DNA of 64,000 nt from DATEDA01 sp963827595 (GTDB taxonomy: Bacteria > Pseudomonadota > Gammaproteobacteria > Burkholderiales > SG8-39), in the NCBI GenBank assembly GCA_963827595.1, contig CAWHBT010000016.1, forward strand, positions 124,001-188,000, written 5' to 3'. Of this stretch, positions 9,015 through 19,317 are shown piece by piece. The position numbers and the translations under genes were made by a program. How positions within the stretch are numbered: the stretch's first letter is position 1; each line of letters opens with the position of its first letter. The notes beneath the pieces were generated by a model. That model saw only the letters and a program-made list of their open reading frames with translations. It made no database searches and had not been told where the DNA came from.

Positions 9015-10204
9015 ACGCGCCCGAGCCCAAAGCGAAACCCGAGTTCCGCTGGGACGACCCGTTCCTCCTCGAGGACCAGCTCACCGAGGAGGAGCGCATG
9101 GTGCGCGACTCGGCGCGCGCGTACTGCCAGGAAAAGCTCCTGCCCCGGGTGCTCGAGGCGACGCGCAAGGAGAAGTTCGACCGCGAGATCCTGAACGAGA
9201 TGGGCGCGCTCGGCTTCCTCGGCTCGACCATCGACGGGTACGGCTGCGCCGGCGTGAACCACGTGAGCTACGGGCTGACCGCGCGCGAGGTCGAGCGCGT
9301 CGACTCGGGCTACCGCTCCGCGATGAGCGTGCAGAGCTCGCTCGTCATGCACCCGATCCACGCCTACGGCACCGAAGCGCAGCGCCAGAAGTACCTCCCG
9401 AAGCTCGCCAAGGGGGAATGGGTCGGCTGCTTCGGGCTCACCGAGCCCAACCACGGCTCCGATCCCGGCTCGATGCAGACGCGTGCCCGGAAAGCGGACG
9501 GCGGCTACGTCCTCAAGGGCGCGAAGATGTGGATCACCAACTCGCCGATCGCCGACGTCTTCGTGGTCTGGGCGAAGACCGACGACGGCGTCATCCGCGG
9601 CTTCATCCTCGAGAAGGGGATGAAGGGCCTCTCCGCGCCGAAGATCGAAGGCAAGATGAGCCTGCGCGCCTCGACCACCGGCGAGATCGTCATGGACGAC
9701 GTCGCGGTCCCCGAAGCGCAGCTGCTGCCGAACGTGTCGGGGCTGAAGGGACCGTTCGGGTGTCTCAACAAGGCACGCTACGGCATCAGCTGGGGCGCGC
9801 TCGGCGCGGCCGAGGACTGCTGGCACCGGGCGCGCCAGTACGTGCTCGATCGGACCCAGTTCGGCCGGCCGCTCGCCGCGAACCAGCTCATCCAGCTCAA
9901 GCTCGCGAACATGATGACCGAGATCACCATCGGGCTGCAGGCGGTCCTCCGGGTCGGCCGGCTCCTCGACGCGGGGCGCGCGGTGCCGGAGATGGTCTCC
10001 CTCGTGAAGCGGAACTCGTGCGGCAAGGCGCTCGAGATCGCCCGCCTCGCGCGCGACATGCACGGCGGCAACGGCATCGCCGACGAGTTTCACGTCATCC
10101 GGCACATGGTCAACCTCGAGACGGTGAACACGTACGAGGGCACCCACGACATTCATGCGCTGATCTTGGGCCGCGCACAGACGGGGATCCAGGCGTTCTC
10201 GTGA
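9011..10204 (+). CDS. gcdH: Glutaryl-CoA dehydrogenase
   Basis: A 397-residue FAD-dependent acyl-CoA dehydrogenase. The segment RYGISWGALGAAEDCWHRARQY and the catalytic-glutamate context TYEGTHDIHALILGRAQTG are characteristic of glutaryl-CoA dehydrogenases, which oxidise and decarboxylate glutaryl-CoA to crotonyl-CoA in lysine, tryptophan and benzoyl-CoA breakdown. Length matches the family (~395). It starts in the ATGA overlap with the preceding dehydrogenase. The last 12 codons and the following ~60 bases are repeated 131 bases downstream. Confidence 0.93.
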   Translation: MNAPEPKAKPEFRWDDPFLLEDQLTEEERMVRDSARAYCQEKLLPRVLEATRKEKFDREILNEMGALGFLGSTIDGYGCAGVNHVSYGLTAREVERVDSGYRSAMSVQSSLVMHPIHAYGTEAQRQKYLPKLAKGEWVGCFGLTEPNHGSDPGSMQTRARKADGGYVLKGAKMWITNSPIADVFVVWAKTDDGVIRGFILEKGMKGLSAPKIEGKMSLRASTTGEIVMDDVAVPEAQLLPNVSGLKGPFGCLNKARYGISWGALGAAEDCWHRARQYVLDRTQFGRPLAANQLIQLKLANMMTEITIGLQAVLRVGRLLDAGRAVPEMVSLVKRNSCGKALEIARLARDMHGGNGIADEFHVIRHMVNLETVNTYEGTHDIHALILGRAQTGIQAFS

Positions 10205-10262
10205 GCCCACAGATATCGAGATGCGCCCCCTTCGCGCCTGCAGGCGCTCGGGCGCTCGCGGC
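10169..10262 (+). repeat. Direct repeat copy 1, covering the gcdH 3' end
   Basis: A 94-base segment containing the last codons of gcdH, its stop codon and ~58 bases of downstream sequence. It recurs at 10300-10393 with four mismatches that I can count by eye (about 96 percent identity). The non-coding half contains the palindrome GCGCCTGCAGGCGC. Confidence 0.9.
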
Positions 10263-10280
10263 GGCGAGCAGTGCTCGCCG
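10262..10280. repeat. Perfect inverted repeat (hairpin) between the duplicate copies
   Basis: CGGCGAGCA and TGCTCGCCG flank a single G, giving a perfect 9-base inverted repeat. It sits just after gcdH and could act as a transcript-end hairpin, but no T-tract follows, so a terminator role is uncertain. It lies between the two copies of the 94-base direct repeat. Confidence 0.6.
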
Positions 10281-10299
10281 AAATCCCGCTCGCGTCCTC

Positions 10300-10393
10300 G
10301 GCCGCGCACAGACGGGAATCCAGGCGTTCTCGTGAGCCCGCAGATATCGGGATGCGCCCCCTTCGCGCCTGCCGGCGCTCGGGCGCTCGCGGC
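10300..10393 (+). repeat. Direct repeat copy 2, gcdH tail remnant upstream of tag
   Basis: The second copy of the 94-base segment, offset 131 bases from the first. It still encodes LGRAQTGIQAFS and a stop in a frame that is not joined to any start, so it is a coding remnant. It ends 10 bases before the GTG start of tag. Confidence 0.9.
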
Positions 10394-10403
10394 CTGAGCG
10401 GCG

Positions 10404-11006
10404 GTGCCGGCCCGCGCCCAGGCTCTCCCCGATGCCCGGCGGCGCTGCCCCTGGTCCCTGGGCAGCCTCGAGTACGTCCGCTACCACGACGACGAGTGGG
10501 GCGTCCCGGTGCACGACGACCAGCGGCTGTTCGAGTTCCTGATCCTCGAAGGCGCCCAGGCCGGGCTGTCCTGGTCCACCATCCTGGCGAAGCGGGAGGG
10601 CTACCGCCGGGCGTTCGACGGCTTCGACGCGGAGCGGATCGCACGCTACGGGGCACGCCAGATCCAACGGCTGATGGGTGACCCCGGGATCGTGCGCAAC
10701 CGGCTGAAGATCGAAGCTGCGATCGGGAACGCCCGCTCGGCGCTGAGCCTACGGGAGCGCCACGGCAGCCTGGACGCCTACCTTTGGGGCTTCGTGGACG
10801 GCCGTCCGATTCAGAACCGCTGGCGAACGCCGCGCCGGGTGCCGGCGCAGACGGGCGTGTCAGATGCCCTGTCCCGCGACCTGCGGCGGAATGGTTTTCG
10901 TTTCGTCGGGACCACGATCTGTTACGCTTTCATGCAAGCGGTCGGCATGGTGAACGACCATTTGACGAGTTGTTTCCGTCATGCCGAGGTTCTCTCGCTA
11001 CAATAG
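10404..11006 (+). CDS. tag: DNA-3-methyladenine glycosylase I
   Basis: A 200-residue base-excision glycosylase that removes 3-methyladenine. The core RCPWSLGSLEYVRYHDDEWGVP contains the first Cys and His of the family zinc site, and MVNDHLTSCFRH near the end supplies the second pair; the conserved ILEGAQAGLSWSTIL segment lies between. The GTG start gives about 12 residues before the conserved region, slightly longer than usual, so an internal start cannot be excluded. The start lies 10 bases past the duplicated gcdH tail, which may have replaced its original upstream region. Confidence 0.93.
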   Translation: MPARAQALPDARRRCPWSLGSLEYVRYHDDEWGVPVHDDQRLFEFLILEGAQAGLSWSTILAKREGYRRAFDGFDAERIARYGARQIQRLMGDPGIVRNRLKIEAAIGNARSALSLRERHGSLDAYLWGFVDGRPIQNRWRTPRRVPAQTGVSDALSRDLRRNGFRFVGTTICYAFMQAVGMVNDHLTSCFRHAEVLSLQ

Positions 11007-11035
11007 GGGAGTAGCTAGATGCTCGGGGTGATTCG

Positions 11036-11662
11036 ATGACGACGCTGTTCCGCCTCCTCGCCGGGGTCCTCGCCGCCGCGGCTCTCGTCCAGCCCGCCAG
11101 CGCCCAGGCGCCGGCGCCCGCCGAGGCCACGGTCTTCCTGGTCGCGGCGCCGGGGTTCCGCGACCCGGAGTACCGCCAGACGGTGCTCATCGCGTCGCCG
11201 ACCGCGAGCGGCGGGCACATCGGGGTGATCATCAACAAGCCGACGCGGCGGTCGCTCGCGAGCCTGTTCCCGGAGCACGAGCCGTCCAAGAAGGTCGTAG
11301 AGCCGGTGTTCTTCGGGGGACCCTTCTCGACCAGCGCGCTGGTCGCCGTGGTGCGCGGCGAGCGCAGCCCCGGGGTCGGGTCGCTCCTGATCATGTCGAA
11401 CCTGTACCTCGCCATCAACGTCAACACGATCGACCGGATCATCGAGGACCGGCCGACCGACGCGCGCTTCTACGTCGGCTACGTCGGCTGGCGGCCCGGC
11501 GAGCTCCGGCGCGAGATCGACCGCGGCCTGTGGTACGTCCTCAACCCGGACGCGAACACGGTGTTCCGCAAGGACACCGACCACATCTGGGAGGAGCTGC
11601 TGCGGATGGCGCGCCAGATCAACGCGCTCGCGGCGGACGACGCGGCACGCGCGGTCGACTGA
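11036..11662 (+). CDS. YqgE/AlgH family protein with signal peptide (copy 1)
   Basis: A 208-residue protein: a Sec-type signal (LLAGVLAAAALVQPASAQA) is followed by a YqgE/AlgH (UPF0301) domain with the family elements FLVAAPGFRDPEYRQTVLI, GVIINKPTRRSL, FFGGP and FYVGYVGWRPGEL. Ordinary YqgE/AlgH proteins lack a signal peptide and are taken to be cytoplasmic; this one should be periplasmic. A TACAAT -10-like sequence lies at 10999-11004. A paralog follows after 22 bases. Confidence 0.85.
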   Translation: MTTLFRLLAGVLAAAALVQPASAQAPAPAEATVFLVAAPGFRDPEYRQTVLIASPTASGGHIGVIINKPTRRSLASLFPEHEPSKKVVEPVFFGGPFSTSALVAVVRGERSPGVGSLLIMSNLYLAINVNTIDRIIEDRPTDARFYVGYVGWRPGELRREIDRGLWYVLNPDANTVFRKDTDHIWEELLRMARQINALAADDAARAVD

Positions 11663-11684
11663 CGCCGCCCGCGCGCGGATAGCG

Positions 11685-12269
11685 TTGTCCGGGCCGGCAC
11701 GCCTCCTGATCGCCGCGGTCCTGGCGGCCGCGGCGCACGCCGCCGCCGCACAGGCACCGGCCGGCGGGCTTTTCCTGGTCGCCAAGCCGAGCATCCTCGA
11801 CCCCAATTTCTCGCGGACGGTCGTGCTCGTCACGCCGACCCCTGACGGCGCCATCCTCGGGGTGATCCTCAATCGTCCGACGAAGCAGTCGCTTGCTGAC
11901 ATCCTGCCGGGCAACGAGCGTCTGGCGCGCTTCACCGCGCCGCTCCATTTTGGCGGCCCGGTCGAGCCCGCCGGGCTGTTCGCGGTATTTCGCGGGACCG
12001 GGGACCCCGGGCCGTCGTTCCAGGTGATCGAGGATGTGCGCCTCGCCCTCCAGCCGGCCACGGTGGAGCAGCTCCTGCTCAAGCCGCCGGAGGCGCTCCG
12101 GCTGTTCGTGGGCTATGCCGGCTGGGCCCCGGGTCAGCTCGACGGCGAGCTCGCCCGGGGTGACTGGTGGACGGTCAAGGCCGACGTCGACAGCATCTTC
12201 CGGAAGAACACCGATACGCTCTGGGACGAGCTCTCGCGGCGCGCGCAGTCGGTGACCGCGCTGCGATAG
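11685..12269 (+). CDS. YqgE/AlgH family protein with signal peptide (copy 2)
   Basis: A 194-residue paralog of the preceding gene with the same order of elements (FLVAKPSILDPNFSRTVVLV, GVILNRPTKQSL, HFGGP, FVGYAGWAPGQL, SIFRKNTDTLWDEL). The TTG start is chosen because the signal peptide (LLIAAVLAAAAHAAAAQA) begins four residues later and no ATG or GTG fits. Tandem arrangement, matching C-terminal motifs (FRKxTDxxWxEL) and divergence to roughly half identity by eye suggest an old tandem duplication. Function unknown. Confidence 0.82.
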   Translation: MSGPARLLIAAVLAAAAHAAAAQAPAGGLFLVAKPSILDPNFSRTVVLVTPTPDGAILGVILNRPTKQSLADILPGNERLARFTAPLHFGGPVEPAGLFAVFRGTGDPGPSFQVIEDVRLALQPATVEQLLLKPPEALRLFVGYAGWAPGQLDGELARGDWWTVKADVDSIFRKNTDTLWDELSRRAQSVTALR

Positions 12270-12293
12270 CAGCGCGGGCGGCGGAGGTGGGCG

Positions 12294-14894
<2,601 letters not shown>

Positions 14895-14928
14895 GGGGCC
14901 TCCTCGGGCGTCGTCGAAGTCGACAGGC

Positions 14929-14957
14929 AAATGCGGACAAATTCCGGATTTTTCAAG
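14929..14957 (-). promoter_or_regulatory. Sigma-32 heat-shock promoter of clpB
   Basis: On the minus strand CTTGAAA (14951-14957), a 14-base spacer, and CCGCATTT (14929-14936). This matches the known RpoH consensus (CTTGAAA, 11-16 bases, CCCCATNT) with one mismatch in the -10 part. It would start transcription near 14922, giving a leader of about 28 bases before the clpB ATG. Confidence 0.8.
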
Positions 14958-15030
14958 CCACGCAGGGAGTTGGTACGCTGCACGCGGCTCCCGGGAAGGT
15001 ATATTCGCAGACGCCCCCACGCACCGGAAG

Positions 15031-16323
15031 ATGATGAAGTTCGAGCTCGAGTGGCGCATCGGCAAGTACCCGATTACGCAGGAAATCGGGCGCGGCGCCA
15101 CGAGCCGGGTCTACCTCGGCCGCGACCCGTTCGCCGACCGCGACGTCGCCATCAAGGTGTTCTTCTTCGAGGAGAGCGTCAGCGAGCAGACCGCCAAGCT
15201 CCTGCGCAAGGGGTTCCTCGCCGAAGCGGCGCTCGCCGGCCGCCTCAACCACCCCCACATCTGCGCGATCTACGACGCGGTCAGCGAGCCGGAGTACAGC
15301 TACATCGTGATGGAGTACGTCAAGGGCACGACGCTCGAGACCTACGCCGAGATCGACAGCCTCCTGCCGCTGTCGAAGCTGGTCGAGGTGATCTTCAAGT
15401 GCATCCGGGCGCTCGACTTCGCGTTCCAGCTGGGGGTCATCCACCGCGACATCAAGCCGGGGAACATCCTCTACGGCCCCGAGGGCGACATCAAGGTCAG
15501 CGACTTCGGCGCTTCGTTCCAGGAAGCGCTCGCCCAGGACACGACCCAGCTCACCGGCATCGGCTCGCCGGCCTACATGTCGCCGGAGCAGATCCGCCTC
15601 GAGGAGGTGACGCACCGCACCGACATCTACTCGCTCGGCGTCGTGATGTACAAGCTGCTCACCGGCCGGCTGCCGTTCAACGCGTCGAACCAGCTCTCGC
15701 TCACCTACGAGATCCTCAACGTCGTCCCGCCCCCGCCGTCGCAGCTGCGGCCGGAGCTGCCCGAGCTGCTCGACGAGATCTGCCTGAAGGCGATGCAGAA
15801 GAACCCGGCGGACCGCTACCAGAGCTGGATCGACTTCGGCAAGGATCTGTCCAAGGCCTTCACCGCGCTGCGGCTCGCCGGCGAGACGATCTCCGACTCG
15901 GCGAAGTTCAACGAGCTGCGCACGCTCGTCTTTTTCGAGGACTTCGACGACGTGACGCTGTGGGAGGCGCTGCGGATCAGCACCTGGCGGACGATCCCGG
16001 CGAAGACCAAGATCATCCGGGAAGGCGACTCGGGCGAGAGCTTCTACCTCATCGTCGAGGGCCAGGTGGACGTCTCGATCCAGGGCAAGTCGATCAACAC
16101 CGTCCGCCGCGGCGGCTGCTTCGGCGAGCTCCTCTACTTCAGCGACCAGGTCGCGCAGCGGACCACGACGATCACGTCGCTCACCGACCTCACCGTGGTC
16201 GAGATCAAGACCATCGCGCTCAAGGTCGCGAGCTCCGCCTGCCAGGTGAGCTTCCAGAAGGCCTTCATGCGGGTCCTCATCGAGCGCCTGACGCAGACGA
16301 ACGCCAAGCTCGCGGCGCGCTAG
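15031..16323 (+). CDS. Serine/threonine protein kinase with C-terminal cyclic-nucleotide-binding domain
   Basis: A 430-residue soluble fusion. Residues ~13-270 are a Hanks-type kinase: glycine loop IGRGATSRVYLG (19-30), lysine K42 in VAIKVFFF, catalytic HRDIKPGN (D140), DFG (158-160), and APE-like MSPEQ. Residues ~295-415 are a cNMP-binding fold with the FGEL signature (GGCFGELLYF, about 363-366) followed by RTTTIT, where cAMP receptors usually have an RAAT-like phosphate-binding run. No membrane segment or PASTA repeats. ATG at 15031 or 15034 is possible; GGAAG abuts the former. Divergent from clpB by 136 bases. Targets are unknown. Confidence 0.9.
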   Translation: MMKFELEWRIGKYPITQEIGRGATSRVYLGRDPFADRDVAIKVFFFEESVSEQTAKLLRKGFLAEAALAGRLNHPHICAIYDAVSEPEYSYIVMEYVKGTTLETYAEIDSLLPLSKLVEVIFKCIRALDFAFQLGVIHRDIKPGNILYGPEGDIKVSDFGASFQEALAQDTTQLTGIGSPAYMSPEQIRLEEVTHRTDIYSLGVVMYKLLTGRLPFNASNQLSLTYEILNVVPPPPSQLRPELPELLDEICLKAMQKNPADRYQSWIDFGKDLSKAFTALRLAGETISDSAKFNELRTLVFFEDFDDVTLWEALRISTWRTIPAKTKIIREGDSGESFYLIVEGQVDVSIQGKSINTVRRGGCFGELLYFSDQVAQRTTTITSLTDLTVVEIKTIALKVASSACQVSFQKAFMRVLIERLTQTNAKLAAR

Positions 16324-16331
16324 GGCGCGCT

Positions 16332-16350
16332 GGCGGGCCGGCGGCCCGCC
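16332..16350. terminator. GC-rich hairpin between convergent kinase and LysR genes
   Basis: GGCGGGCC, a 3-base loop and GGCCCGCC form a perfect 8-pair stem in the 28-base gap between two convergent genes, overlapping neither stop codon. No T-tract follows on either strand, so it could act as a Rho-assisted or pausing hairpin; called on position and symmetry only. Confidence 0.4.
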
Positions 16351-16351
16351 G

Positions 16352-17284
16352 CTAGCTCCGCGCTTCCAGGCCCTTGCTCCGCACCTTCGGGGAAGCACGC
16401 CGCGCGTGGAGCGCCCAGGTGTCGCGGATGACGTCGAGCAGCGCCCGGATCACCGGGTCCCCGGCGCGCTCCTGCGGGTATATGAACCACAGCGTAGTCG
16501 TCGCCCTGCCCTTCTCCCATAGGCAGACTTCCCCGGCGGCCTCCTTGGCGAGCGCCACGTCCTCGCGCATCAGCGACAAGCCGACGCCCGAGACGACGAG
16601 CGAGCTGATTACCGACTCCTGATCCGCCTCGACCACCTTCGTCGGTTCGACCCCGTGCTCGTGGAAGAGATCGCCGACCAGCTGATTGTGGGAGCTGATG
16701 GAGGGCGTGAGGATCCATGGCAGCGCGGCGATCTCCGCCGAGCTCGCCTCCGTCACCCGGTCCCGCCACGCCGCAGGGCCGGCAACGAGGTACGTCACGG
16801 GCCGCAATTCGAGCCCGGCGACCGCCGGATGCACGAGCGCCCCGTAGTAGAAGGCAGCGTCGAGCTGGCCGTTCCGGACCTTCTCGAACGCCGCACCCGA
16901 GATCGCGTGGTGAAGCTCGAGTTGCAGCAGCGGATGCCGGTCCACGGTCGTGCTGAGGAACTCGCCAAGGCGGATGAACGCCGGGTCCGAGAGCGTCCCG
17001 ACCGACGCATGCCCGTCGACCTCGCCCTTGAGGGCGCGGGCCTCGTTCCGGAGGGCCTGGGCGGCGGACAGCACCTTCTCCGCCTCCGTCAGCAGCCGTT
17101 GGCCCGCGGCCGTCAACACCATGCCGCTCGACGTGCGCTCGAACAGCGGGACCTCGAGCTCATCCTCGAGCGCCTTGATCTGGGCGCTCAGCGCGGGCTG
17201 GCTGATGTGCAGCTTCTCCGCCGCCCGCGTCAGATGTCTCACTTCGGCCACGACGGCGAAGCTGCGAAGTTGATAGAGCTCCAT
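16352..17284 (-). CDS. LysR-family transcriptional regulator
   Basis: A 310-residue regulator. The winged helix-turn-helix is at residues ~1-60 (MELYQLRSFAVVAEVRHL, AAEKLHISQPALSAQIKALE) and an effector-binding periplasmic-protein-like domain occupies ~90-295. The effector is unknown. It is divergent from the small gene at 17483 across an AT-rich 198-base gap, the usual arrangement for a LysR protein and a target, but the neighbour is not an enzyme. Confidence 0.92.
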   Translation of the reverse strand: MELYQLRSFAVVAEVRHLTRAAEKLHISQPALSAQIKALEDELEVPLFERTSSGMVLTAAGQRLLTEAEKVLSAAQALRNEARALKGEVDGHASVGTLSDPAFIRLGEFLSTTVDRHPLLQLELHHAISGAAFEKVRNGQLDAAFYYGALVHPAVAGLELRPVTYLVAGPAAWRDRVTEASSAEIAALPWILTPSISSHNQLVGDLFHEHGVEPTKVVEADQESVISSLVVSGVGLSLMREDVALAKEAAGEVCLWEKGRATTTLWFIYPQERAGDPVIRALLDVIRDTWALHARRASPKVRSKGLEARS

Positions 17285-17397
17285 GGGGAACCGGAAGTAT
17301 GTCCTAACGCGGCCGTTTCCAGGGCAGATTTGGTGCGATGCAATGTGACCTTAGACACAGTATAGATCGGACCGATGGCAGGGATCTGAACATGCGA

Positions 17398-17425
17398 TTG
17401 GCATTGCCGGATCCGCCCCTATATT
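17398..17425 (+). promoter_or_regulatory. Sigma-70 promoter of the 17483 gene
   Basis: TTGGCA (17398-17403), 16-base spacer, TATATT (17420-17425): five of six matches to consensus in each hexamer. It lies in the most AT-rich stretch of this part of the window, about 55 bases upstream of the ATG at 17483, whose Shine-Dalgarno AAGGAG is at 17471-17476. Confidence 0.6.
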
Positions 17426-17482
17426 GTGGTATGTGCACTGCAATAATTTTTATAGATCAGTGGCAATAGCAAGGAGTTCTCA

Positions 17483-17848
17483 ATGAAGCTTCAACTTCCG
17501 CTCTACGAGGGCGATAGCATCATCCGGTACGGCCCGACCACGAGTCCGGAGCCCGTCGCCGACCAACGGCAAGCCCATTCTACGCCCAATCTATCGCAAC
17601 GCAGCAAGGCGCGGATTCCCGCCTCCGTGCCGGCGCTGGATATCGCCGCGATCGAAGCCCAGGCTCGCGCGCTTCGGGCCGAGGCGATCGCCGACCTGGT
17701 GACCCGCGCGTGGGCGTGGTTCGGCAGCTACTTCGAGCGGCAGCGTCGCCGCCGCGACGAGGAGTACCTCGCCCGGTCCAAGAACCTCGCCGAGCTCGAG
17801 CACCGCCTCCGCAAGCTCGAACGGCAAGGGCAGTTGCTGCACGTCTAA
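17483..17848 (+). CDS. Small hypothetical protein, DUF3563-like C-terminus
   Basis: A 121-residue cytosolic protein. The first 55 residues are low complexity. The C-terminal part (WFGSYFERQRRRRDEEYLARSKNLAELEHRLRKLERQG) is helical and charged and resembles DUF3563, short proteins found mostly in Betaproteobacteria with a YLA..DLADLE-type core; the match is from memory and moderate. It has a good promoter and ribosome binding site, so it is probably well expressed, and is divergent from a LysR gene. Function unknown. Confidence 0.7.
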   Translation: MKLQLPLYEGDSIIRYGPTTSPEPVADQRQAHSTPNLSQRSKARIPASVPALDIAAIEAQARALRAEAIADLVTRAWAWFGSYFERQRRRRDEEYLARSKNLAELEHRLRKLERQGQLLHV

Positions 17849-18080
17849 CCCGCTCGGTCTCCCGAGTCCCGACGCGCTGGGCTGCCGCCGGCGGGCGGCC
17901 TGACCTCCTCCTCCTCAAGCCGCTCCCGGGGCAGTCCAGCGCGGGCTGGGGCGTTTCTCGCCCTTTCCTCCGGCTGGTGACGCGGCGCGTAGAATCCCCC
18001 GCCGCGCCGTTCCCCACGCGCTCCATCCGAGCGCCTCGAGAAACGAGCCTGTCGACATCGACTCAAGGAGGATCGACCCC

Positions 18081-19261
18081 ATGACCTCGTTCCAATCGTC
18101 GTTGCTGCGGCTCGCCGGGGCGCTGTTCTGGCTCGCCGCCGGCGCCGCGGCCGCGCAGCAGGCGCCGCTCCTGACGGAGAAGAGGCTGTTCACGCTGCCC
18201 GAGTACACGACCGTGGGCGGCAAGACGATCAAGCGGGTGCGCGTCGGCTACGAGACCTACGGGACGCTGAACGCCAGGGGCGATAACGCCATCTTCATCC
18301 CGCACTTCTTCTCCGGCAACTCGCACGCCGCCGGCCGCTACAAGCCCGATGACAAGGCCGCCGGGTACTGGGACGCCATCATCGGCCCGGGCAAGGCGAT
18401 CGACACCGACAAGTACTTCGTGATCAGCGCCGATACGCTCGCCAACCTGAACACCAAGGACCCGAACACGATCACCACCGGGCCGGCGACCGTCGATCCC
18501 GACACCGGCAAGCCCTATGGAATGAGCTTCCCGGTCGTGACCCCGCGCGACTTCGTCCGGGTGCACAAGGCGCTCGTCGACTCGCTCGGCGTAAAGAAGC
18601 TGCGCGCCGTGGCCGGCGCCTCCGGCGGCTCGATCCAGGCGATGGAGTGGGCGGCGCTCTATCCGGACTTCGTCGAGCGCGTGATCCACGTGATCGGTCC
18701 GGGGTTCGACATCCAGCCGTACGTGATCGGGCTGCTCGACCTCTGGCACCAGCCGGTCATGCTCGACCCGAAGTGGAACGGCGGCGACTACTACGGCCGC
18801 GAGGAGCCCCTCGATGGGCTCGCGCTCGCACTCAAGGCGATCACATTGACTACGCTCGCCCCCGGCTGGGCCGAGAGGACGCACGGCTACAAGCCCGCCG
18901 CCGAGGGCAAGAGCCCCGCGGACGCGATGGCCAACCTGTTCTCGATCCAGGCGGGCCTCACCGCCTCGGGCCAGGCCCGCGCCCGGACCGTCGACGCCAA
19001 CTCGCTGATCTACACGAGCAAGTCCCAGCAGCTCTACAACCTCGGCGACGACGTGAAGCGGATCAAGGCGAAGGTGCTGTTCGTGCCCGCGAAGACCGAC
19101 ATCATCTTTCCCCCGAGTTGTCGCGGCGGGCGATGGAGCGGCTGCGGGCCCAGGGGAACGTGGTGGAGTTCTTCGAGATCGACGGCACGAGCGGCCACCT
19201 TGACGGGATCCTCTCGATCGGCAAAGCGGCGGACGTGATCCGGGCGTTCCTCGAGAAATAG
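18081..19261 (+). CDS. Secreted alpha/beta hydrolase, homoserine O-acetyltransferase-like (frameshifted)
   Basis: A MetX-like alpha/beta hydrolase of about 392 residues when the frame is repaired. A signal peptide (LLRLAGALFWLAAGAAAAQQ) is followed by the family core: nucleophile Ser181 in GASGGS, IQAMEWA, the acid in VPAKTDIIFPP, and the histidine in DGTSGHLDG. The frame is lost at 19110-19114 in a run of five C; one more C restores LSRRAMERL and the catalytic His, ending at 19261. Genuine MetX is cytoplasmic, so export argues for an esterase or hydrolase role rather than methionine synthesis. Next gene 56 bases on is an acyl-CoA synthetase. Confidence 0.8.
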
Positions 19262-19317
19262 CGTTCGCGCCGCGGTGCCGGTTTGGTCGGCACGCGAGCC
19301 CGTGATAGGGTTCCCGC

